A DNA stretch of 8,143 nucleotides from DASRHK01 sp035650495 (GTDB lineage: Bacteria > Pseudomonadota > Gammaproteobacteria > Nevskiales > Nevskiaceae). Below, piece by piece: positions 1 through 5,577 of the stretch (its first letter is position 1; every line of letters starts with the position of its first letter). The notes beneath the pieces are model-generated. The model saw only the letters and a list, made by a program, of their open reading frames with translations. It ran no database searches and had not been told where the DNA came from. The stretch is taken from positions 1-8,143 of the forward strand of contig DASRHK010000144.1 of assembly GCA_035650495.1 (NCBI GenBank). The letters are read 5' to 3'. The position numbers and the translations under genes are program-made.

Positions 1-657
1 GACGCCAACTTGCTCGGCGAGCTGGCAACGCTGTTCAAGAGCTACGGCGAGAGCGGCGCCGGCCGCACGCGCAAGTACATCCACGACGACGCCGAAGCGC
101 AGCAGCACAACCAGGCTTCGGGCACGTTCACCGAGTGGCGCGACGTCGACGCCGGCACCGATCTCCTGTTCTACGAAGGCCTGCACGGCGCTTATGCCGA
201 CGATCAGATCGACCTCGCGAAGCACGTCGATCTCCTGATCGGCGTGGTGCCCATCATCAACCTCGAGTGGATCCAGAAGCTGCATCGCGACAAGCGCGAG
301 CGCGGCTATTCGCAGGAAGCGGTCGTCGACACCATCCTGCGCCGCATGCCTGACTACGTGAACTACATGTGCCCGCAGTTCTCGCGCACGCACGTGAACT
401 TCCAGCGCGTGCCGACCGTCGATACTTCCAATCCGTTCATCGCGCGCGACATCCCGTCCCCCGACGAATCGATGGTGATCATCCGCTTCGCCGATCCGCA
501 CGGCATCGACTTCCCTTACCTCATCTCGATGCTGAACAATTCGTGGATGACGCGCCCGAACAGCATCATCGTTCCGGGCGGCAAGATGGGCCTGGCGATG
601 CAATTGATCTTCACGCCGATGATCCTGCGGCTGATGGACCTGAAGAAGAGAGCCTGA
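1..657 (+). CDS. prk: Phosphoribulokinase, class I (5'-truncated by window edge)
   Basis: Phosphoribulokinase phosphorylates ribulose-5-phosphate with ATP to ribulose-1,5-bisphosphate, the Rubisco substrate, in the cytoplasm. The frame is open from base 1, so the gene starts upstream; 218 C-terminal residues are visible. Class I (bacterial) enzymes are about 290 residues, so roughly 70 residues including the ATP-binding P-loop are missing. Visible family landmarks are FYEGLHG, the INLEWIQKLHRD block (from about base 256), RRMPDYV, the PQFSRT segment followed by FQRVPTVDTSNPF (bases 400-438), DESMVIIRF, and VPGGKM near the C-terminus. The stop TGA overlaps the ATG of the downstream phosphatase gene, indicating an operon. 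The E. coli paralogue PrkB belongs to the same family, so PRK alone does not prove autotrophy; the ARDIP and RRMPDYV segments look more like CbbP from Calvin-cycle proteobacteria than PrkB, by memory of the families. The TTG at base 10 is internal, not a start. Confidence 0.93.
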   Translation, partial: DANLLGELATLFKSYGESGAGRTRKYIHDDAEAQQHNQASGTFTEWRDVDAGTDLLFYEGLHGAYADDQIDLAKHVDLLIGVVPIINLEWIQKLHRDKRERGYSQEAVVDTILRRMPDYVNYMCPQFSRTHVNFQRVPTVDTSNPFIARDIPSPDESMVIIRFADPHGIDFPYLISMLNNSWMTRPNSIIVPGGKMGLAMQLIFTPMILRLMDLKKRA

Positions 658-1352
658 TGTTCGACCTTGCGATCTTCGATCTCGACGGCACGCTGGTGGA
701 AACCGCGCCGGAGATCACCGACGCGCTCAACGAGCTGTTCGCCGAGCTCGATGTTCCGCGAGTTGAAGTCGCGCAAGTCGAGACGTGGGTCGGCTTCGGC
801 GAGAAGAAAACGCTGGAGTCGGCGCTGGCATCGAGCGAAGCCGGTCGCGCGCGGCTCGCGAAAGGGCTTGACGATGATCTGCTCGCGCATTTCGATCGCT
901 GCTACTTCGCGCATTGCGGCAAGCGCTCGCGCGTGTATCCGCACGTCGCGCAGGTGCTGTGCGCGCTGGGCTCCGCCGGCGTGCATCGCGCGCTGGTGTC
1001 GAACAAGGAGCCGCGCACCGCGATGAAAGTGCTCGACGCGCACGGCCTCGCCGACGATCTCGAGTTCATCGTCTGCGCCGCCGGCAAGCCGGATCCGCGG
1101 TCAGTCCGCCAGTGCCTCGATTACTTCGGCGTCGATCGCGAGCAAGCCGTGCTGATCGGCGACTCGTCGATCGACGTCGCGACCGCGCGCGCCGCCGGCA
1201 TCGCGTCGTGGTGCGTGCCGTACGGCTACAACGGCGGCAAGCCGATCGCCGACGCGAAGCCCGATCGCCTGCTGAAGAACTTCCGCGAGGTCGGCACGCT
1301 GATCACCGGCTCGGCGCTGCCGGATCCGGAAAGGTCAGCTGTCGTCTTCTGA
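657..1352 (+). CDS. gph: Phosphoglycolate phosphatase (HAD superfamily)
   Basis: This 231-residue HAD hydrolase most likely dephosphorylates 2-phosphoglycolate, the product of Rubisco oxygenase activity, to glycolate. All four HAD motifs are present: motif I DLDGT with nucleophile D8 and acid/base D10; motif II S115 in ALVSNK; motif III K144 in GKPDP; motif IV GDSSID with D169 and D173. A helical cap lies at about residues 15-85, and the VPYGYNGGKPI segment (188-197) is typical of Gph/CbbZ. The ATG overlaps the phosphoribulokinase stop (TGATG), and a purine-rich AAGAGAG about 5 bases upstream is a plausible ribosome binding site. Translational coupling to PRK supports the Calvin-cycle role (CbbZ type). 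Odd: the loop between the Rossmann strand and K144 (IVCAAGK) is several residues shorter than the GGD-containing loop of typical Gph proteins. The last 18 bases overlap the convergent ndh gene. Another HAD phosphatase specificity cannot be excluded. Confidence 0.86.
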   Translation: MFDLAIFDLDGTLVETAPEITDALNELFAELDVPRVEVAQVETWVGFGEKKTLESALASSEAGRARLAKGLDDDLLAHFDRCYFAHCGKRSRVYPHVAQVLCALGSAGVHRALVSNKEPRTAMKVLDAHGLADDLEFIVCAAGKPDPRSVRQCLDYFGVDREQAVLIGDSSIDVATARAAGIASWCVPYGYNGGKPIADAKPDRLLKNFREVGTLITGSALPDPERSAVVF

Positions 1353-2621
1353 TTTGGCGCGCGCGGGCAACGACTGCGTGATCAGCCGATCGCCTTCGCG
1401 CCGCGTGAAATACTTGAACGCCCATTGCACGAACACGCGCACGCGCTGCTCGGCGTCGACCAGCGACATCACGTGCACGAACGCCCAGATGAACCAGGCG
1501 ACGATGCCGCGGACCTTGACGAACTTGAGATCGCCCACCGCGTGATTCATGCCGATCACGGCCATGGTGCCGTAGTCGCGGTACTTGAACGGCTTCAGCG
1601 TCTTTCCCTTCGCGCGCGCCATCAGCAGATTGGCGACGCGCGTGCCGCCCTGGATCGCGCCCTGCGCGAGGCCCGGGACTTCCCGGCCCCGCGCATCGAC
1701 GAGCTTCGCAAGATCGCCGACGACGAAGATCTCCGGATGACCGGCGAGTGAACTGTCGGCGCTGACCGCGATGCGTCCGCCGCGCTCGAGCTTCAGGTCA
1801 AGCGACTTCGCGAGCGCAAGCCCGAACGCCGACGTCGTCACGCCCGCCGCCCACAGCACCGTGCCAGCGCGGATCGTCTCGGTGCGCGTGCGCACGAAGT
1901 CCTCGCCGATCTCCTCGACCATCGTCTCCGTCATCACGGTGACGCCGAGCGTCTCGAGCGACTTGCGCGCCGCGATGCGCAGCTTCTCGTCGTACGGCGG
2001 CAGCACATCCTTCGCGCCTTCGATCAGGATGATGCTTGCGTCGCGCGTCGAGATCGCGCGGAAATCCTTGACCATGATCTTGTGCGCGAGCTCGCCCAAT
2101 GCGCCCGCGAGCTCCACGCCGGTTGGTCCCGCGCCGACGATGACGAAGGTCATCAGCTTCGCGCGCTCTGCGGCGTCGGTCGTGACCTCCGCGCGCTCGA
2201 ACGCCTTGAAGATGCGATGGCGCATCTCGGTCGCATGCTCGATCGTCTTCAGGCCCGGCGCAAACGCGCGCCACTCGTCGTGGCCGAAGTAGCTGTGCTT
2301 CACGCCGGTCGCCACGATGAGCGTGTCGTACGCGAGCTCGCCGAAGTCGTGGATCAGCACCTTGCGGTGCGGATCGACGTCCCGCGCCGTCGACTGGATC
2401 ACGCGGACGTTGCGATATTTGCGGAGCACGACGCGCTGCGGGATCGCGATGTCGCCGGGCGGAAGCGATCCGGTCGCGACTTGATAGAGCAGCGGCTGGA
2501 ACAGCTGGAAGTTGCGCTTGTCGACCAGCGTGACGTCGAACGCCGATTTGCCGAGCCGCTTCGCCGCGTGCAGTCCGGCGAAGCCGCCGCCGACAACAAC
2601 GACTCGATGTGCCGCAGTCAC
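1335..2621 (-). CDS. ndh: Type II NADH:quinone oxidoreductase (NDH-2)
   Basis: This 428-residue FAD enzyme (a usual family length) oxidises NADH and reduces membrane quinone without pumping protons, at the cytoplasmic face of the inner membrane. The first dinucleotide fold has GGGFAG (G11-G16) for FAD. The second has GAGPTG (G163-G168) for NADH, with E201 at the end of the next strand, consistent with NADH preference. VVGD (D303) contacts FAD, and AQGAIQGG (319-326) matches the NDH-2 AQxAxQxG quinone-site signature. The C-terminal part (about 372-412: AWFIWAFVHVMSL, then VQWAFKYFTRREGDRLI) is the amphipathic membrane-anchoring region. The start is a GTG sharing GTGA with the stop codon of the upstream EcsC-family gene. 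No good Shine-Dalgarno is visible, so expression probably depends on translational coupling. The open frame continues far upstream of this GTG, but that extension is Arg/Ala-rich shadow sequence over the EcsC gene. The 3' end overlaps the phosphatase gene tail to tail by 18 bases. Confidence 0.94.
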   Translation of the reverse strand: MTAAHRVVVVGGGFAGLHAAKRLGKSAFDVTLVDKRNFQLFQPLLYQVATGSLPPGDIAIPQRVVLRKYRNVRVIQSTARDVDPHRKVLIHDFGELAYDTLIVATGVKHSYFGHDEWRAFAPGLKTIEHATEMRHRIFKAFERAEVTTDAAERAKLMTFVIVGAGPTGVELAGALGELAHKIMVKDFRAISTRDASIILIEGAKDVLPPYDEKLRIAARKSLETLGVTVMTETMVEEIGEDFVRTRTETIRAGTVLWAAGVTTSAFGLALAKSLDLKLERGGRIAVSADSSLAGHPEIFVVGDLAKLVDARGREVPGLAQGAIQGGTRVANLLMARAKGKTLKPFKYRDYGTMAVIGMNHAVGDLKFVKVRGIVAWFIWAFVHVMSLVDAEQRVRVFVQWAFKYFTRREGDRLITQSLPARAKSEDDS

Positions 2622-3433
2622 TCGGGGAGCTTGCCGTATTTCTCGGAGAGCCAGCGCTCCTGGAACACGTAGCGGGCGCAGCGCGTGACGTCGCGCAGAT
2701 ACCACGCGTTGACCGAGCCGCCGACCAGCGCGCCGAAGATCGGCAGCGCCTCGGCCGCCTTGCGCTTGCCGATGTTGATGCCGAGCTTGCTGGCGAGATT
2801 CTGCGCCGAGAAGATCGCCGCTTCCTTGGCGAGCTCGCGCTCGGCGGTGCGCTCGATGCCTTCGCGCCAGGCGACGTCCAGCAGCCCGTTGCCGTAATCG
2901 CGCAGCGCTGCGACTGCCGTGGTCTTCTCCTCGTCCGTGTTCGCCGACGCCAGCGCGAACACGCCGATGGCGAGACGGCTCTCGCGATCGGCGAGCGCAT
3001 CCTCGCCGTAGCAAAGTCCGGTGCGCACGATCGAGCGCAGCGCGAGCGTGATCAGCGCGGGAACGTCGGCGATCAATCCCGCGGCACCCGCGACGCCGAA
3101 TGCCGCGCCGCCGGCGCCGGCCATCGCCATCGACCGCCGGCTCACGCTGCGTGCGATGCGATCGCACCGCTCGAGCTCGAGCGCGCGCAGATCCTTCAGG
3201 TGATGGACGCCCGCGCGCTTGAGGATCGATTTCTGGTCGGAGAATTTCTGCGCCAGCCGATGCGCGCCTTCGAGCGCAGCGCGCAGCGCCGACACCGGCA
3301 CCAGCGCCTGCACGACTTCGGCGGCCTTGCCTGCGGGCTTGGCGAGCAGGCGCGTGCCCCAGCTCGGCGTTTCCGCCTGCCATTCGCGGATCTCGCGCAG
3401 GACCTGCCGTTCGTACGGGAGCAGCTTGGCCAT
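2618..3433 (-). CDS. EcsC family protein
   Basis: This 271-residue protein resembles the EcsC family, named after a Bacillus subtilis protein encoded with the EcsAB ABC transporter; the biochemical role of proteobacterial members is not established. The N-terminal part is charged and helical (LLPYERQVLREIREW). A Gly/Ala-rich hydrophobic stretch at about residues 102-130 (GAGGAAFGVAGAAGL then ADVPALITLALRSI) is followed by GLCYGED, the most recognisable family block. The C-terminal part has a second small Ala/Gly-rich hydrophobic segment (LPIFGALVGGSVNAWYL, about 230-246). No signal peptide is visible. The ATG at 3433 is chosen because family-like sequence begins there and upstream translation is shadow of the NRDE gene. 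I see no strong Shine-Dalgarno. The stop codon overlaps the GTG of ndh by four bases, so the two genes form an operon in which this gene is first. Its promoter must lie in or near the 58-base divergent gap. Confidence 0.86.
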   Translation of the reverse strand: MAKLLPYERQVLREIREWQAETPSWGTRLLAKPAGKAAEVVQALVPVSALRAALEGAHRLAQKFSDQKSILKRAGVHHLKDLRALELERCDRIARSVSRRSMAMAGAGGAAFGVAGAAGLIADVPALITLALRSIVRTGLCYGEDALADRESRLAIGVFALASANTDEEKTTAVAALRDYGNGLLDVAWREGIERTAERELAKEAAIFSAQNLASKLGINIGKRKAAEALPIFGALVGGSVNAWYLRDVTRCARYVFQERWLSEKYGKLPE

Positions 3434-3449
3434 GACGCAAGGATACAGC

Positions 3450-3467
3450 GTCGGCCTGAAGGCCGAC
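3450..3467. repeat. Perfect 7-bp hairpin, REP-like
   Basis: GTCGGCC-TGAA-GGCCGAC is a perfect inverted repeat with a 7-bp stem and a 4-base loop, centred in the 58-base gap between the divergent EcsC-family and NRDE genes. Read on the - strand it becomes GGGTCGGCCTTCAGGCCGAC, which resembles the GTCGGgcTTCAGcCCGAC-type repetitive extragenic palindromes I associate with Xanthomonadales-like genomes. It could instead be an operator or an mRNA hairpin in the 5' leader of either gene. The symmetry is directly seen; the REP assignment is inference. Confidence 0.5.
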
Positions 3468-3491
3468 CCACGGAATTGATAAGCTGCCGGC

Positions 3492-4274
3492 ATGTGTCTC
3501 ATCGCGGTCGCCTGGAAAACGCATGCGGATTTGCCTCTCGCGATGGCGGCCAACCGCGACGAATTCCACGATCGCCCTGCAGCACCCGCCGGCTGGTGGA
3601 ACGGCAAGCACGAAGTGTTCGGCGGCCGCGACCTTTCGCACGGCGGCAGCTGGCTCGCGCTGTCGCGACACGGCCGCCTCGCCGCGATCACCAACATCCG
3701 CCGCATGATTCCGCCCGATCCCAATGCGCCGTCGCGCGGCGGGCTCGTGCGCGAGTTCGTGCAGTCGTCGTTGTCCGCGGAGCAGTACGCCGACGAGATC
3801 GCCGAGCGCGCGAAGATCTATTCGGGCTTCAACCTGCTGCTCTACGACGGCAGCGACCTCGTGTTCTGCCACAACTTCGACGGCTTCGAGCAGCGCGCGC
3901 TCCAGCCGGGCATCCACGTCGTGTCCAACGCGACGCTCGACACGCCGTGGCCGAAATCACAGCGGCTGCGGCGCGCGATGCAGGCGTTCGTGAATCAGCG
4001 CGTGGCGTCGCGCAACCTGCTGTTCTCCGCGCTCGCCGACGCGGAGGAAGCCGAGGACGACGAATTGCCCAACACGGGCGTCGGCATCGAGATGGAGCGC
4101 TTCCTGTCGCCGCCGTTCATCCGCGGCGATCGCTACGGCACGCGCTGCAGCACCGTGGTGACGATCAACGCCGACGGTCTCGCCGAATTCGCCGAGCATC
4201 GCTTCGGCCCCGGCGGCGCATTCTCCGGCGAAAGCCGGGAGAACGTGCAGATCATCGACGGCTCACTGCATTGA
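3492..4274 (+). CDS. NRDE family protein (TANGO2-like)
   Basis: This 260-residue protein belongs to the NRDE/TANGO2 family, whose members are found from bacteria to humans. Its molecular function is unsettled; human TANGO2 loss causes a metabolic disorder, and roles in Golgi organisation and haem or lipid handling have been proposed. Visible signatures are Cys2 directly after Met1 (MCLI, the Ntn-hydrolase-like nucleophile position), ANRDEF at 20-25, GGRDLSHGGSWLA at 44-56, TNIR at 67-70, GFNLL at 112-116, the VSNATLDTPWPK segment at 144-155 and YGTRCSTVV at 215-223. The length is normal and the gene looks intact. The ATG at 3492 is forced by the conserved MC start. No clear Shine-Dalgarno precedes it. 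It is divergent from the EcsC-family gene and convergent with the ACT-domain gene, so it is probably transcribed alone. The family assignment is firm; the substrate is unknown. Confidence 0.91.
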   Translation: MCLIAVAWKTHADLPLAMAANRDEFHDRPAAPAGWWNGKHEVFGGRDLSHGGSWLALSRHGRLAAITNIRRMIPPDPNAPSRGGLVREFVQSSLSAEQYADEIAERAKIYSGFNLLLYDGSDLVFCHNFDGFEQRALQPGIHVVSNATLDTPWPKSQRLRRAMQAFVNQRVASRNLLFSALADAEEAEDDELPNTGVGIEMERFLSPPFIRGDRYGTRCSTVVTINADGLAEFAEHRFGPGGAFSGESRENVQIIDGSLH

Positions 4275-4280
4275 AAACTG

Positions 4281-4341
4281 GATCCCCCGCCTGCGACCAA
4301 AGGAAGTCCCGCGGGGCGCGGGGATGACGGCTACGCCGTCA
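4281..4341. repeat. Composite inverted repeat, possible bidirectional terminator
   Basis: The convergent gap between the NRDE and ACT-domain genes holds nested symmetry. ATCCCCCGC (4282-4290) pairs with GCGGGGAT (4318-4325) with one bulged C. CCCGCGGG (4308-4315) is a perfect inner palindrome. TGACGGC-TAC-GCCGTCA (4325-4341) is a separate perfect 7-bp stem whose right arm contains the ACT gene's stop codon. Read on the - strand the left edge is GGGGGATCCAGTTTTC, so a short T run follows the large stem as in a weak Rho-independent terminator for the ACT gene; no T run follows on the + side. The GTCATCCCCGCG...CGGGGGATCCAG edges resemble a dispersed repeat seen in many proteobacterial genomes. 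The pairing is seen; function and repeat family are inferred. Confidence 0.5.
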
Positions 4342-4746
4342 CTTCGCGCCGAGCACCTTGGCCGCTCGCAGCACATCCGCAGGCTTCACCCAGAAGATCG
4401 CGCCGAACTTCTTGCCGGTCGACACCGCGTCGATCGCGGTGACGTTGATCTTCGCCGCGCCGAGCTTGTCGAGAATCTTGGTGAGCACGCCAACGCGATC
4501 CTTGCCGTGGACGAGGAATCCTTTCTTCGCGCCTTCGAGGTCGACACCGATCGCGCGCGCCGCGGCCTTGAGCTCGGCGGCACTTTCCGGCACCAGGTCG
4601 ACTTGCGATCCGCGCTCGTCCGGGAACGCCGACATCGCGAGCAGGTTCACCTTGCGCTCCTTCAATGCGCGCATCAGCCGCGCGCCCTGCCCCGGCCGGT
4701 TCGGCGCGTGCAGCACGAAGTAGTCCACCTTGCGGATCGTTGCCAT
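4339..4746 (-). CDS. Stand-alone tandem ACT domain protein
   Basis: This small 135-residue protein appears to consist of two ACT domains and nothing else. Domain 1 spans about residues 7-70 (DYFVLHAPNRPGQGARLMRA, then KVNLLAMSAF); domain 2 spans about 76-130 (GFLVHGKDRVGVLTKIL, then KINVTAIDAV). Each shows the ACT pattern of a strand, a NRPG- or DRVG-type turn, a helix and a K-[VI]-N strand where ligands usually bind at the domain interface. ACT domains commonly bind amino acids or other small ligands and regulate partner enzymes; here no catalytic domain is attached, so the partner and ligand are unknown. The start ATG at 4746 has a good Shine-Dalgarno (GGAG about 9 bases upstream). It lies 51 bases downstream of the pteridine reductase gene on the same strand and is likely co-transcribed with it, although the gap leaves room for a separate promoter. 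Its stop codon lies inside a perfect hairpin. Confidence 0.85.
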   Translation of the reverse strand: MATIRKVDYFVLHAPNRPGQGARLMRALKERKVNLLAMSAFPDERGSQVDLVPESAAELKAAARAIGVDLEGAKKGFLVHGKDRVGVLTKILDKLGAAKINVTAIDAVSTGKKFGAIFWVKPADVLRAAKVLGAK

Positions 4747-4797
4747 CGGCGATGTCTCCGGTTGCGCGGGGCGATGAGCATACGCCCGCGGCGCGGC

Positions 4798-5556
4798 TCA
4801 GCGTAACCGCAGGCCGCCGTCGACCGGGATCACCGCGCCGGTGAGATAGGACGCGTCGTCGGAGACGAGGAAGCTCACGGCACGCGCGATCTCCGTCGGC
4901 GTGCCGAGTCGCGCCAGCGGCACTTGCGCGAGTTCCTTCTTGCGCTGCGCGGCGGTGAGCTTGGTCGACTCCGCCCACAGGATGTGTCCTGGCGCGACGG
5001 CGTTGACGCGAATGCGCGGCGCGAGCTCGAGCGCGAGGATTTCAGTCAGCGCGATCAGTCCCGCCTTCGCCGATCCGTACGCCGAGAATCCGGCGCGCGC
5101 GGGTTTCGCATCGACGACGTTGACGATCGCGCCGGAGCGCATCCGCTTCGCGCAAGCCTGCGCGAGGAACAGCGGCGCCTTCAGGTTGCTGCCGACGAGG
5201 GCTTCGAAGTCGCGCTCGCGCAGCTCTGCGATCGGCGTGCGCTCGTAGGTCGACGCGTTGTTCACCAGCGCGTCGAGGCGTCCCCAGCGCGCGTGCACTT
5301 CGCGCGCGAGCTGCTCGATCGCGGCGACGTCGAGCAGATCGGCGCGGAAGCATTCCGCCGAATCGGCACGCGCACGGTTGAGCTCCGCCGCCAGCGCGCG
5401 CGCCTCCGTAGCCGAGCCGCGATAGTGGATCGCCACGTTCATCCCGCTCGTGTGCAGCTCGCGCGCGATCGCCGCGCCGATGCGCCGCGCCGCGCCGGTG
5501 ACGAGCGCGACACGAGTCCCGCTGCGGTTTTGCCTTATGCTGCGCCGACTCTTCAT
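4798..5556 (-). CDS. folM: Pteridine reductase, FolM/PTR1-like SDR
   Basis: This 252-residue short-chain dehydrogenase most likely reduces dihydropterins such as dihydromonapterin or dihydrofolate with NADPH in the cytoplasm. The nucleotide-binding motif is TGAARRIG (20-27), matching the TGxxxRxG form that marks pteridine reductases rather than the TGxxxGxG of ordinary SDRs. NNAS is at 99-102, the catalytic YxxxK is Y160 and K164, and PVDGG near the C-terminus (244-248) is a classical SDR ending. The usual catalytic Ser is replaced by Asp (D149 in IVNVVDA), as in Leishmania PTR1 (VDA). Odd: D149 and Y160 are two residues closer than in PTR1-like proteins I recall. The ATG at 5556 is the only convincing start; it adds a basic tail of about 14 residues before the Rossmann strand. 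Upstream in-frame sequence is shadow of uppP. The gene is divergent from uppP, with an 18-base gap. Another SDR substrate is possible. Confidence 0.82.
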   Translation of the reverse strand: MKSRRSIRQNRSGTRVALVTGAARRIGAAIARELHTSGMNVAIHYRGSATEARALAAELNRARADSAECFRADLLDVAAIEQLAREVHARWGRLDALVNNASTYERTPIAELRERDFEALVGSNLKAPLFLAQACAKRMRSGAIVNVVDAKPARAGFSAYGSAKAGLIALTEILALELAPRIRVNAVAPGHILWAESTKLTAAQRKKELAQVPLARLGTPTEIARAVSFLVSDDASYLTGAVIPVDGGLRLR

Positions 5557-5562
5557 GGCCCC

Positions 5563-5577
5563 AAGGTTTTCATCGTG
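5563..5577 (+). promoter_or_regulatory. RBS and GTG start of uppP
   Basis: AAGG at 5563-5566 precedes the GTG at 5575-5577 by 8 bases. This supports GTG as the start, because translation from it gives the expected short N-terminus (MSDLLQVIVLG) before the first UppP helix. The site lies wholly within the 18-base gap between the two divergent coding regions and its edge, so the uppP promoter must lie inside the reductase gene. Confidence 0.55.

Noticed and set aside
10..12. TTG as start of phosphoribulokinase
   Set aside because: The frame is open to base 1 and conserved family sequence (DANLLGEL) continues upstream of it, so the gene is cut by the window edge.
369..656. N-terminal extension of the phosphatase reading frame back to 369
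   Set aside because: This part is Arg/His-rich and lies out of frame over the phosphoribulokinase gene; HAD motif I starts eight residues after the ATG at 657.
2622..3917. Upstream in-frame extension of the ndh reading frame (would make an 860-residue protein)
   Set aside because: The extension is Arg/Ala/Gly-rich, resembles no family, and lies over the EcsC-family and NRDE genes; NDH-2 family similarity and normal length begin at the GTG at 2621.
2609..4327. 572-residue open frame on the + strand
   Set aside because: It crosses the EcsC gene antisense and then the NRDE gene out of frame; Arg-rich low-complexity translation is typical of a shadow frame.
4325..4341. TGACGGC hairpin as a classical Rho-independent terminator
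   Set aside because: No T run follows this stem on either strand; only the larger outer repeat has a short T run on the - strand side.
4747..4797. TATGCT in the gap between the reductase and ACT genes as a promoter -10
   Set aside because: No convincing -35 lies at the right distance, and the 51-base gap is compatible with one operon.
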